Shown here piece after piece: positions 42,624-51,754 of a stretch of DNA of 64,000 nucleotides. Origin of the DNA: JAWKMZ01 sp041391965 (GTDB taxonomy: Bacteria > Bacteroidota > Bacteroidia > Flavobacteriales > Flavobacteriaceae); the NCBI GenBank assembly GCA_041391965.1, contig JAWKMZ010000002.1:1-64000 (forward strand), written 5' to 3'. The notes beneath the pieces were generated by a model. That model saw only the letters and a list, made by a program, of their open reading frames with translations, was not told the DNA's origin and searched no databases. The position numbers and the translations under genes are program-made. Every line of letters begins with the position of its first letter. Position 1 is the first letter of the stretch.

Positions 42624-43937
42624 ATGGATTTAAAAGAAAAACTCATAGCCTCCTTTATGGCATTCGAAAATCAGGTCGATATTGATGCACCTGTTCATAA
42701 TATACGTAGTGAAGCTATTAAAGAATTTGAAACCCAAGGGTTTCCGTCCAAAAAAGACGAAGATTGGAAATATACCTCATTAAATAGCATTTTAAAACAC
42801 GATTATAGTGTGTTTCCAAAACACGAAAATGCTATAGACTACAACGATATTAAAAAGTATTTTATACACGATATTGATACGTATAAAATTGTATTTGTTG
42901 ATGGAAAATACTCATCACATTTATCAGAAACCACACATGATGGCATAGACGTTTGCCTAATGTCTTCAGCTTTAACCAAACCAAAATATCGTTTGATTAT
43001 TGAAAATTATTTTAATAAAGTAGCTACAAAAGACAGTCTAACATCTTTAAATACAGCATTTTCTTATGAAGGTGCTTATATTCATATTCCTAAAAATAAA
43101 TTGGTTGCTAAACCTATTCAAATCATCCAATTTTCAACAGGAAGTGAAATTGCATTAATCAACCAACCACGTAATTTAATTGTGGTTGATGAAAATTCGC
43201 ATGTGCAAATTATAGAACGTCATCAAAGTTTAACAGACAATCCTATATTAACCAATAGCGTTACAGAAGTGTATGCTAACAAACGCGCCATTGTTGACTA
43301 TTATAAAGTGCAGAATGACAATGAACATGCTTCGTTAATAGATAATACATTTATCAATCAAAAGCAAGAAAGCGTAGCGACCATGCACACCTTTTCATTT
43401 GGAGGTAAATTAACACGTAACAATTTAAACTTTTATCAAAATGGAGAACGTGTCGATTCGACCTTAAAAGGAGTAACTATCATTGGCAATAAACAGCATG
43501 TGGACCACAATACCTTAGTACACCATATTCAGCCAAATTGTGAAAGTCACCAAGATTACAAAGGTATTTTTGCCGATAGCGCTACAGGTGTTTTTAATGG
43601 CAAAGTAGTGGTTAACAAAGAAGCTCAAAAAACCAACGCATTTCAGGCTAACAACAATATTTTGTTGAGTGACAAAGCGTCCATCAACACCAAACCACAG
43701 CTCGAAATTTTTGCTGACGATGTCAAATGTTCCCATGGTTGTACCATTGGACAATTAGATGAAAGTGCTATGTTTTATATGCGTTCGCGTGGTATTCCAG
43801 AAAAAGAAGCCAAAGCGCTTTTAATGTATGCGTTTAGTAATAATGTGTTGAGTTCAGTTAAAATACCAGAAATTAAACAACGTATTACTAAAATTATTGC
43901 CACCAAATTAGGTGTTAATATTGGGTTTGATTTGTAG
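42624..43937 (+). CDS. sufD: Fe-S cluster assembly protein SufD
   Basis: 437 residues, the SufB-like partner in SufBC2D. Early KDEDWKYTSLNSIL, the central beta-helix, HNTLVHHIQPNCESHQDYKG, and the C-terminal CSHGCTIGQLDESAMFYMRSRG with its conserved Cys-His region match the family. Normal length. 94 bp after sufC and 95 bp before sufS. Confidence 0.96.
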   Translation: MDLKEKLIASFMAFENQVDIDAPVHNIRSEAIKEFETQGFPSKKDEDWKYTSLNSILKHDYSVFPKHENAIDYNDIKKYFIHDIDTYKIVFVDGKYSSHLSETTHDGIDVCLMSSALTKPKYRLIIENYFNKVATKDSLTSLNTAFSYEGAYIHIPKNKLVAKPIQIIQFSTGSEIALINQPRNLIVVDENSHVQIIERHQSLTDNPILTNSVTEVYANKRAIVDYYKVQNDNEHASLIDNTFINQKQESVATMHTFSFGGKLTRNNLNFYQNGERVDSTLKGVTIIGNKQHVDHNTLVHHIQPNCESHQDYKGIFADSATGVFNGKVVVNKEAQKTNAFQANNNILLSDKASINTKPQLEIFADDVKCSHGCTIGQLDESAMFYMRSRGIPEKEAKALLMYAFSNNVLSSVKIPEIKQRITKIIATKLGVNIGFDL

Positions 43938-44032
43938 ATTGGATACTGATTTTCATCTTCTTTTTTATTGGTGTAGATTATAAAAAACCTGTGTCATCAG
44001 CGTTCCAGCATAAAAAATCTAAATTGTATTAA

Positions 44033-45247
44033 ATGTTCAACGTAGAAACTATAAGAAAAGATTTTCCCATTCTTTCTCGCAAAGTCAATGGCAAACCTTT
44101 AGTGTATTTTGATAATGCAGCAACGTCACAAACACCACAACAAGTTATTGATGTTATGGTTGACTATTATAGCAATTACAATGCTAACATCCACAGAGGA
44201 GTTCATGCGTTAAGCCAAGAAGCGACAGATAAATATGAACAAGCACGACTCAAAATCCAGAAACATTTTAACGCAAAACACGCTCACGAACTTATTTTTA
44301 CATCTGGCACAACGCATAGTATTAATTTGGTAGCCAATGGTTTTTCGTCACTTTTAAAAAAGGATGATGAACTTATTGTTTCGGCTTTAGAACACCATAG
44401 CAATATTGTGCCTTGGCAAATGTTGTGTGAACGTACAGGTGCTATTTTAAAAGTCATTCCGATGAATCAACAAGGAGAACTTGTGATGTCTGAATATGAC
44501 AAGTTGCTTTCCAACAAAACAAAACTCGTTTTTGTCAATCATATTTCCAATGCTTTAGGAACCATCAATCCTATTGAAGATATTATCCAAAAAGCCCATC
44601 AGGTTGGTGCCGCTGTTTTGGTAGATGGTGCCCAAGCGTGTCCTCATATAAAACCAGATGTTCAAGCCTTGGATGTTGATTTTTACGTGGCTTCAGCTCA
44701 CAAAATGTGTGGGCCAACAGGTGTTGGAATGTTGTATGGAAAAGAAACATGGCTCAACAAATTACCACCTTATCAAGGAGGTGGCGAAATGATTGCTGAA
44801 GTAACTTTTGAAAAAACAACCTATGCCAATTTGCCACACAAATTTGAAGCAGGAACGCCAAATATTTGTGGAGGTATTGCTTTTGGTGCTGCAATAGATT
44901 ATATGAATTCTATTGGTTTTGAGACTATTGCAAACTATGAACACGAACTTTTAGAATACGCTACCAAAAAATTATCAGCAATTGAAGGCTTAATAATTTA
45001 CGGAACGTCTAAACATAAAACATCTGTAGTTTCATTCAATTTAGAAAAGATTCATCCTTATGATGTAGGTACAATTTTGGATAAAATGGGAATTGCAGTA
45101 CGTACAGGTCATCATTGTGCACAACCTATTATGGATTTTTATAAAATTCCAGGAACCCTTAGAGCCTCATTTGCTTTTTACAATACGAAACACGAAATTG
45201 ATGGTTTGGTTGAAGCCGTCAAAAAGGCAAAAAGGATGCTATCTTAA
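44033..45247 (+). CDS. sufS: Cysteine desulfurase SufS
   Basis: 404 residues, PLP enzyme that takes sulfur from cysteine. The PLP lysine is Lys224 in SAHKMCGPTGVG. The persulfide cysteine is Cys362 in RTGHHCAQP, in the short group II loop, so a SufE-type partner is needed; sufE is downstream in the same cluster. EHHSNIVPW and DGAQACPH also fit. Normal length. Confidence 0.97.
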   Translation: MFNVETIRKDFPILSRKVNGKPLVYFDNAATSQTPQQVIDVMVDYYSNYNANIHRGVHALSQEATDKYEQARLKIQKHFNAKHAHELIFTSGTTHSINLVANGFSSLLKKDDELIVSALEHHSNIVPWQMLCERTGAILKVIPMNQQGELVMSEYDKLLSNKTKLVFVNHISNALGTINPIEDIIQKAHQVGAAVLVDGAQACPHIKPDVQALDVDFYVASAHKMCGPTGVGMLYGKETWLNKLPPYQGGGEMIAEVTFEKTTYANLPHKFEAGTPNICGGIAFGAAIDYMNSIGFETIANYEHELLEYATKKLSAIEGLIIYGTSKHKTSVVSFNLEKIHPYDVGTILDKMGIAVRTGHHCAQPIMDFYKIPGTLRASFAFYNTKHEIDGLVEAVKKAKRMLS

Positions 45248-45278
45248 TTACCATTTTTACATTTAATTGTTTTAGATA

Positions 45279-45926
45279 ATGAACTCAAAATTTTTAACAC
45301 TTCTTTTTTTTGTAACACTATTTACATCCTGTTCTAAAGATAAAGGAACAATAATTTACATTGCAAGCACTAAAGTAGATTGTGTAGGTGTTGCACCTCA
45401 AAAATGTTTACAAATTAAAGAAAGAGAAGTTGATTTGTGGTCCAATTTTTATGGACACATAAAAGGATTTGATTTTGAAGAAGGCTATCAATATAAATTA
45501 AAAGTAGCAATTTCTAAAAATGAAAATCCTCCTGCTGATGCATATTCACAAAGCTATACGTTACTCAAAGTTTTAGAAAAAACAAAAATGCCTTTAAGTA
45601 TTTCTAAAGGCACATGGTTAGTTGTAAAAGTTAAGGACATTGCAGCGTTTAGTAGAAATCCAGTTATTGAAATTGATTTGTCTGAAGGAAAAATAAAAGG
45701 CAGTACAGGATGTAACCGATTTTTTGGAAATATTGCTATCAAAGGAAAAGAAGTTAAAATCAGTGATATTGCAACTACTAAAATGATGTGCAAGGACATA
45801 GAAAATGAAACCACTTTTATAAAAATACTTAACCAAGCAGCACTTTATAAAATTGAAGGCGATGCCCTTTTTCTATTTTCAAAAGATGGTGAAACCCTTA
45901 TGGAATGTCGTTTTACAAAAGAATAA
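45279..45926 (+). CDS. DUF4377 plus META domain lipoprotein
   Basis: 215 residues. Lipoprotein signal with Cys18 (LFTSCSKDK). Residues about 25-95 fit DUF4377 (VAPQKCLQIKE, FEEGYQYKLKVAI) and the C-terminal 110 residues fit a META/HslJ-type domain (GSTGCNRFFGNI, TTKMMCKDIENETTF). META domains occur in heat-shock and secreted inhibitor-like proteins. 31 bp after sufS and followed by a second META gene, so it is probably in the suf transcript. Confidence 0.8.
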   Translation: MNSKFLTLLFFVTLFTSCSKDKGTIIYIASTKVDCVGVAPQKCLQIKEREVDLWSNFYGHIKGFDFEEGYQYKLKVAISKNENPPADAYSQSYTLLKVLEKTKMPLSISKGTWLVVKVKDIAAFSRNPVIEIDLSEGKIKGSTGCNRFFGNIAIKGKEVKISDIATTKMMCKDIENETTFIKILNQAALYKIEGDALFLFSKDGETLMECRFTKE

Positions 45927-45982
45927 AAACCAAGCTTTTCAAATTTGGCTTCTTTTTTGTAATACAGTATAAAATTAAATTT

Positions 45983-46822
45983 ATGAATTACATTACTACA
46001 CTTATACTTTCAGTCGTTTTTTTTTCATGCGGAACCACTAAAGATATGACGACAAACAATCAAGAAGCCATGAATAAACGTCCAACAGAAACACTCAACG
46101 GGATTTATACAATCACTCAGTTAGGTGTTGACACATCATTACCTTCTGATTTAACTTTAGAGTTTGATAAAAAAACGAATAGAGTTTCTGGTTTTTCGGG
46201 ATGTAATAGATTTTCAGCTTCGTATAAAACAGAAGGCAATATACTCACAATAGGAAATGTGATGGCAACAAAACGAGCTTGCCAAGGTGAAATAAATGTT
46301 ATTGAACATCACTTTTTTAAGCTATTGGCAAATGTTCAAACTTTTTCAGTAAAAGAGAACACGCTTATATTAAAGCAAGAAAATAACGTATTAATTGCTG
46401 CTGAAAAATCACAAAAAACTGTAAAGACAGTTAATAAAGTTGAAAAAACAGTTCAAAATAATACAACAGTTTCTTACCAAGCCTTATCTCGTGGTTTTTT
46501 TGAAAAAATTTGGATTACTCAAGATAGTATTACAGTGTCATCTGACAGAAATTTAAAAGAAAAGCAAAGCTTTCAGTGTCCAGAAAAAGCATGGAATGAA
46601 TTAATGATTATTTTAGATACAATTGCTGTTAAATCAATGCCTAATTTAGAATCGCCAACACAAGCACGATTTTATGATGGAGCAGCTATTGCATCACTTA
46701 CAATAACTCAAAATGGATTTGAAACAAAAAGTAGTGCTTTTGATCATGGAAATCCTCCAGAAGCTATAAAAGCACTTGTTGATAAAGTCATTTCTATAAA
46801 AGAGATGGCTGTAAAACAGTAG
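45983..46822 (+). CDS. META domain lipoprotein
   Basis: About 279 residues, lipoprotein signal with Cys16 (SVVFFSCGTT). The first half is a META/HslJ-like domain (FSGCNRFSASYKTEGN, MATKRACQGE), related to the one in the preceding gene. The second half (YQALSRGFFEKIWIT, LIASLTITQNGFETK region) is a separate domain of unknown role. An in-frame ATG at 45905 would overlap the upstream gene and precede the signal peptide by 26 residues, so 45983 is preferred. Confidence 0.8.
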   Translation: MNYITTLILSVVFFSCGTTKDMTTNNQEAMNKRPTETLNGIYTITQLGVDTSLPSDLTLEFDKKTNRVSGFSGCNRFSASYKTEGNILTIGNVMATKRACQGEINVIEHHFFKLLANVQTFSVKENTLILKQENNVLIAAEKSQKTVKTVNKVEKTVQNNTTVSYQALSRGFFEKIWITQDSITVSSDRNLKEKQSFQCPEKAWNELMIILDTIAVKSMPNLESPTQARFYDGAAIASLTITQNGFETKSSAFDHGNPPEAIKALVDKVISIKEMAVKQ

Positions 46823-46852
46823 ATAAATCGTATTTTTGTATAAAATTTAAGC

Positions 46853-47275
46853 ATGACAATCAAACAAATACAAGACGAAATAATTGACGAATTTTCAATG
46901 TTTGAAGATTGGGAAGAACGTTACCAATACATGATAGATCTTGGTAAAACGTTGCCAATTATTGACGAGCAATTCAAAACAGAAAACCATCTTATTAAAG
47001 GCTGTCAAAGTAAAGTTTGGTTGCATTCTGAAATGAAAAACGATAAAGTGGTTTTTACAGCAGATAGTGATGCCATCATCACCAAAGGAATTATTGCTAT
47101 TTTAATAAGAGTCTTTTCTAACCAGCATCCAACAGATATTGTTGTTGCAGATATGACTTTTATAGATAATCTTGGCCTAAAAGAACACTTATCACCAACA
47201 CGAGCCAATGGCTTGGTAAGTATGATAAAACAAATAAAAATGTATGCAATTGCGTACCAAACACAATTAAATTAA
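46853..47275 (+). CDS. sufE: Cysteine desulfuration protein SufE
   Basis: 140 residues. Accepts the persulfide from SufS on Cys51 (HLIKGCQSKVWL) and delivers sulfur to SufB. The family core YMIDLGKTLP and LSPTRANGL is complete. 1 bp before sufT. Confidence 0.95.
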   Translation: MTIKQIQDEIIDEFSMFEDWEERYQYMIDLGKTLPIIDEQFKTENHLIKGCQSKVWLHSEMKNDKVVFTADSDAIITKGIIAILIRVFSNQHPTDIVVADMTFIDNLGLKEHLSPTRANGLVSMIKQIKMYAIAYQTQLN

Positions 47276-47276
47276 A

Positions 47277-47600
47277 ATGGAAACTTCAATAGATGTGAAC
47301 GCCTTAGGCGAAAAAATAGTAAAAGTTTTAAAAACTATTTACGACCCAGAAATTCCAGTTGATATTTATGAACTTGGCTTAATATATGATGTGTTTGTGA
47401 ATGAAGATTACGATGTAAAAATCTTAATGACCTTAACAACACCAAACTGTCCAGTTGCTGAAACTTTGCCAATGGAAGTAGAAGAGAAAATAAAATCACT
47501 CAACGATGTTAAAAGTGCTGAGGTTGAAATTACGTTTGATCCACCTTGGAGCCAAGAATTAATGAGTGAAGAAGCCAAGTTAGAATTAGGAATGCTCTAA
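47277..47600 (+). CDS. sufT: SufT / MIP18 family Fe-S maturation factor
   Basis: 107 residues, DUF59 (MIP18-like) domain. Characteristic YDPEIPVDIYELGLIY and TTPNCPVAETLP with the conserved cysteine. SufT helps mature Fe-S proteins, especially when demand is high. It begins one base after the sufE stop. Confidence 0.92.
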   Translation: METSIDVNALGEKIVKVLKTIYDPEIPVDIYELGLIYDVFVNEDYDVKILMTLTTPNCPVAETLPMEVEEKIKSLNDVKSAEVEITFDPPWSQELMSEEAKLELGML

Positions 47601-47661
47601 ATACAGTTTTTAACAACTAAAATAGAATTAACTTAAAAGCTATCCAAAGCAACACCAAAAA

Positions 47662-48168
47662 ATGGAAGAAGAAATTATCAACCGTGTAGCAATTAGTAAA
47701 TTAGTTGTTTTTGATTTGGAAGATTATTATCCAAAAGGAGAACGCACTGTTTTTGATATTAAAGATTGGCTTTTGGAAGGCTTGGTACTGCGAGAAAAAG
47801 ATTTTAGAGCGTATGTTGCAGAGCACAATTGGTCGCAATATAAAGACATGTACGTGGCTTTAACCTGTTCAACAGAGGCTATTATTCCTGCTTGGGCTTA
47901 TATGTTAATAACAGTTCATTTAGAACCTTATGCCAAACAAATTAGTATTGGTACTTTGGAGCAATTAGAAACCTCAATTTATCAAACTATAATTGAAAAT
48001 TTAGATGTTTCGGAATTTAAAGACAAGCCCTTAATTATAAAAGGATGTTCTGACAAACCAGTCCCAGCAAATGCTTATATTTTAATTTCTCAAAAATTAA
48101 AACCTATCGCCAAATCTATTATGTATGGTGAAGCGTGCTCATCAGTGCCACTTTTCAAGAAAAAATAA
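47662..48168 (+). CDS. DUF2480 family protein
   Basis: 168 residues, cytoplasmic, of the Bacteroidetes family DUF2480. Segments are DLEDYYPKGERTVFDIKDWL, CSTEAIIPAWAYMLI and IKGCSDKPVPANAYI; conserved Cys residues stand out in CSTEAI and GCSDKP. In Bacteroidetes it is often beside suf genes, as here, so a role in Fe-S assembly is plausible but unproven. Confidence 0.85.
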   Translation: MEEEIINRVAISKLVVFDLEDYYPKGERTVFDIKDWLLEGLVLREKDFRAYVAEHNWSQYKDMYVALTCSTEAIIPAWAYMLITVHLEPYAKQISIGTLEQLETSIYQTIIENLDVSEFKDKPLIIKGCSDKPVPANAYILISQKLKPIAKSIMYGEACSSVPLFKKK

Positions 48169-48249
48169 AAAGTGTGACTTAAAAATGTGACTTTTTAACT
48201 TAAAAATGTTTCTTATTAAAATGAAATACGAATAAAAGTAAGATTTATC

Positions 48250-48280
48250 TTTAGTTAAAAATGGCTAAAACTTATATTTG
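48250..48280 (+). promoter_or_regulatory. Promoter of the DUF3078 gene
   Basis: TTTA (48250-48253), 19-base spacer, TATATTTG (48273-48280). The -33 box has one mismatch. Leader about 33 nt. This suggests the DUF3078 gene is transcribed on its own. Confidence 0.6.
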
Positions 48281-48317
48281 CAATACATTAAACAAGACTT
48301 AATTAAAATTGAAAACA

Positions 48318-49259
48318 ATGACTAAAAAAATAATTTTTACAGCATTATTATTGGCATCTTTTTCATTTGGGTTTTCGCAAACCAAAGACGAATTAGAAGC
48401 TCAAAAAGCAGAAAAACAAGCTGTGGCTGATGCTGCACAAGCCGAAGCCAATGCTTTACAAGCTCAAATTGATGCGCTTCCAGGGTGGAGAGTTGGAGCC
48501 TTTGGTACAATAGGCGGAAGTTTATCTAACTTTAATAACTGGTATTCTCAAGGTGCACCTAATAATGCTTCTGGTAATATTGGTATTACTTTTAATGGCT
48601 ATGCTAATTTAATTCAAGAAAAATATTTTTGGAGAAACTCATTAACAACAAATTTGAATTGGGTAAAATTAGACAATAAGGATACTGATTTGGATGACAG
48701 CAAATTCAATCCAACAACAGATGTTTTTAATTTATCTTCATTATATGGACGCAATATCACGTCAAAAATTGCGGCTTCGGCTTTAATGGAATACAGAACA
48801 ACTTTGTTGAACAACTTTAATGATCCAGGATATTTGGACCTTGGTGTTGGTTTTACTTGGACACCAATTAAAGATTTAATTGTAGTTGTACATCCTTTAA
48901 ACTATAACTTTGTGTTTGCTAAAAATGATGCTATTTTTGAATCGTCTTTAGGAGCTAAAATTGTTGCAGATTATACCAGACAAATTGGCGCTATCAATTT
49001 TAAATCTAATTTCTCAACCTTCCAAAGTTATAAAAGCTCAGACTTATCAAACTTTACTTGGACCAATTCATTTGGATATACGTTATGGAAAATGATTGGT
49101 GTTGGTTTTGATTTTGGCTTACGTAGCAATAAGCAAGAAGCCTTAAATTACGCTTTAGGACAATTTGATCCTTTAAGTGGTAATGCGGAGCCAACTTTTG
49201 GTAATGTTGATAATAAATTACAAACCTATTATACTTTAGGATTGAGTTATAAATTCTAA
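48318..49259 (+). CDS. DUF3078 family protein (probable outer-membrane barrel)
   Basis: About 313 residues. Signal peptide ending SFGFSQ, then a short heptad-rich segment (DELEAQKAEKQAVADAAQAE) that may form a coiled coil. The rest consists of amphipathic beta strands ending in YTLGLSYKF, a typical outer-membrane barrel C terminus. The layout fits DUF3078. The TTG at 48309 would add three residues; the ATG is preferred. It follows the suf cluster but has its own promoter and terminator. Confidence 0.85.
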   Translation: MTKKIIFTALLLASFSFGFSQTKDELEAQKAEKQAVADAAQAEANALQAQIDALPGWRVGAFGTIGGSLSNFNNWYSQGAPNNASGNIGITFNGYANLIQEKYFWRNSLTTNLNWVKLDNKDTDLDDSKFNPTTDVFNLSSLYGRNITSKIAASALMEYRTTLLNNFNDPGYLDLGVGFTWTPIKDLIVVVHPLNYNFVFAKNDAIFESSLGAKIVADYTRQIGAINFKSNFSTFQSYKSSDLSNFTWTNSFGYTLWKMIGVGFDFGLRSNKQEALNYALGQFDPLSGNAEPTFGNVDNKLQTYYTLGLSYKF

Positions 49260-49280
49260 AGCATTAATTATGTATGATTG

Positions 49281-49307
49281 AAAAAGTCGCCATTTGGCGA
49301 CTTTTTT
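49281..49307. terminator. Bidirectional terminator, DUF3078 and hflX
   Basis: Perfect stem AAAAAGTCGCC / GGCGACTTTTT with loop ATTT, between convergent genes. Confidence 0.9.
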
Positions 49308-49311
49308 AGGT

Positions 49312-50526
49312 TTATTTTTCTTCACTTTCATAATCAGGATACAAAAAGTGATTGTATGGAAAGCGCTTAACATGAATATTTCTAACGTCATCATATACAC
49401 GCTTTTTAAAGCCCTCTAAGTTTTCTTTGTTTAAAGCCGAAATAAAAATAGCGTCATTGCCTATTTTGTTCATCCAAGTTTTTTTCCATTCTTCTAAGCT
49501 GTAATTGGCTTTTGTTTTGATGGCAACCAAATCGTCAGCATCAAAAGGTTCGGGTTTATAAGCATCAATTTTATTAAAAACCATAATGGTTGGTTTGTCA
49601 ATACTATTGATTTCATCCAAAATTTTATTGACAGATTGAATGTGTTCTTCAAAGTTGGAATGTGATATATCTACCACATGCAACAATAAATCTGCTTCGC
49701 GCACCTCGTCTAAAGTACTTTTAAAAGACTCTACAAGTTGTGTTGGTAGTTTTCTGATAAACCCAACGGTATCGCTAACCAAAAAAGGCAAATTGCCTAT
49801 AACCACTTTTCTAACCGTTGTGTCTAAAGTTGCAAAAAGTTTGTTTTCAGCAAATACATCACTTTTACTAATCACATTCATTAAGGTAGATTTTCCGACG
49901 TTGGTGTAACCAACCAAAGCAACTCTCACCATTTGACCTCTGTTACCACGTTGAACAGCCATTTGCTTATCAATGGTTTTAATTTTGTCTTTTAACAAAG
50001 CAATTCTATCACGTACAATACGTCTGTCTGTTTCAATTTCTGTTTCACCAGGACCACGCATTCCAATACCACCTTTTTGACGTTCTAAATGCGTCCACAT
50101 CCCTTTAAGTCTTGGTAGTAAATATTCGCATTGTGCCAATTCTACTTGTGTTCTGGCATAACTGGTTTGGGCTCGTTGTGCAAAAATGTCGAGAATCAAA
50201 TTGGTTCTGTCAAGAACTTTACAATTGAGTATTTTACTGATGTTTCGCTCTTGTGCAGCTGAAAGTTCATCATCAAAAATGGCTGTTCCTACATTATGCT
50301 CTTCAATATATTGTCTTACGGTTTCCATTTTTCCAGTACCAATAAAGGTCTTAGGATTTGGCATTTCCATTTTTTGGGTAAAGCGTTTTAAGACGTCTCC
50401 ACCAGCAGTAAAAGTCAAAAATTCGAGCTCATCTAAATATTCTTTAGATGTTGCTTCGTCCTGTTCTTTTGTAACCACACCAATCAAAACCGCTTTTTCA
50501 AGTTCTATATCTTTTTTTTCTAACAT
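49312..50526 (-). CDS. hflX: GTPase HflX
   Basis: 404-residue ribosome-splitting GTPase. The N-terminal subdomain is followed by a basic linker (LPRLKGMWTHLERQKGGIGMRGPGETE). The G domain then shows G1 GYTNVGKSTLMN, G3 DTVGF and G4 FNKID. It helps rescue stalled ribosomes, for example under heat. Normal length. A -7 box lies 16 bp upstream. Confidence 0.94.
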   Translation of the reverse strand: MLEKKDIELEKAVLIGVVTKEQDEATSKEYLDELEFLTFTAGGDVLKRFTQKMEMPNPKTFIGTGKMETVRQYIEEHNVGTAIFDDELSAAQERNISKILNCKVLDRTNLILDIFAQRAQTSYARTQVELAQCEYLLPRLKGMWTHLERQKGGIGMRGPGETEIETDRRIVRDRIALLKDKIKTIDKQMAVQRGNRGQMVRVALVGYTNVGKSTLMNVISKSDVFAENKLFATLDTTVRKVVIGNLPFLVSDTVGFIRKLPTQLVESFKSTLDEVREADLLLHVVDISHSNFEEHIQSVNKILDEINSIDKPTIMVFNKIDAYKPEPFDADDLVAIKTKANYSLEEWKKTWMNKIGNDAIFISALNKENLEGFKKRVYDDVRNIHVKRFPYNHFLYPDYESEEK

Positions 50527-50542
50527 AAAAATAATTAATGTG

Positions 50543-50550
50543 CAAAGTTA
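50543..50550 (-). promoter_or_regulatory. -7 box of hflX
   Basis: TAACTTTG on the minus strand, exact TAnnTTTG match; leader about 12 nt. Confidence 0.5.
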
Positions 50551-50599
50551 CATAATTGAATGGTTGTGTTTTAGTATTTTTAAAACTTAAATTTACAGC

Positions 50600-51544
50600 G
50601 TGGAATTGCAAAGCACACATACCATAGCATTTTATAATATTGAAAATTTATTTGATGTCAATGATGACCCATTAACTAATGATAATGACTTTTTACCTTC
50701 ATCTGCAAAACATTGGGATAAAAAGCGCTATGAACGAAAACTCTATAAATCTGGTTTAGTGATTTCTAAAATTGGGTTTGATGCGTTACAAAAACCACCA
50801 ACTATTATTGGTTTGGCAGAGATTGAAAATGATGCAGTTTTAGAGAATTTAATTCAAACCAGCGAATTGAAACCCTATAATTATGGCTTTGTACATTATG
50901 ACTCTTCAGATGAGCGTGGCATTGATGTAGCATTACTTTATAATAAAGATGATTTTACTTTAGAACACTCAGAAACCTTTGAGGTACTTATAAAAGACGA
51001 CTTTGACGTTAGAGATTATACCAGAGATATTCTTTTAGTTTCTGGAGTTTTAGAAGGCGAAAAACTGCATTTTATTGTCAATCATTGGCCTTCAAGACAT
51101 GAAGGATCAGATGTAACAGCATTTAAAAGAAAGATAGCCGCCAATAAGGTGATTGAGATTATTACAAAAATTAGATTAGAAAATACAGATGCTAAAATAA
51201 TTGTTATGGGCGATTTTAATGACAACCCAAATGATGAGAGTGTAAAGCATTTAAAAAACATGGCGTCACTTTATAATCCAATGGAAACTTTATGGTCTAA
51301 TGATAGAGGTAGTGTGAATTTTAATTTTAAGTGGATTCAATTTGACCAGATATTATTCACCACTAACTTTTTTGAACCAAATCCTAAAGAATTTGCTTTT
51401 CACAAAGCGGATATTTTTGATGATGCTTTTTTAACACAATATAAAGGTAAATATAAAGGACAACCCTTTAGAACTTATGTAGGCAAAAAATATAAAGGAG
51501 GATTTAGTGATCACTTTCCAGTGTATATTCAATTAAAAAAATAA
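50600..51544 (+). CDS. Endonuclease/exonuclease/phosphatase family protein
   Basis: 314 residues with a GTG start. EEP-fold metal site residues: Asn and Glu in FYNIENLFD and GLAEIEND, the catalytic region NHWPSRHEGSD, MGDFNDNPND and the final SDHFPVYI. Members cut DNA, RNA or phosphoester substrates; the target is not known. There is no signal peptide. Upstream TAAATTTA is one mismatch from a -7 box and lies four bases before the GTG. Divergent from hflX. Confidence 0.85.
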   Translation: MELQSTHTIAFYNIENLFDVNDDPLTNDNDFLPSSAKHWDKKRYERKLYKSGLVISKIGFDALQKPPTIIGLAEIENDAVLENLIQTSELKPYNYGFVHYDSSDERGIDVALLYNKDDFTLEHSETFEVLIKDDFDVRDYTRDILLVSGVLEGEKLHFIVNHWPSRHEGSDVTAFKRKIAANKVIEIITKIRLENTDAKIIVMGDFNDNPNDESVKHLKNMASLYNPMETLWSNDRGSVNFNFKWIQFDQILFTTNFFEPNPKEFAFHKADIFDDAFLTQYKGKYKGQPFRTYVGKKYKGGFSDHFPVYIQLKK

Positions 51545-51754
51545 CATTAAATTAACTTTGTTAAAATACCTCTTTTTGTCGATAATAATTGCATTTAATC
51601 TATTATAGTTATGTTAATACTATGTTAAGTATCATTTTTTTTATCTTCGGTTACTTATACAGTATTCTCAAAATATTGTTAGGCTAACTAAAATTAATCA
51701 TATAAACCGAAACAAAACTTTAAGAAGTTTGTAATCAATATATTACGAATTGCT

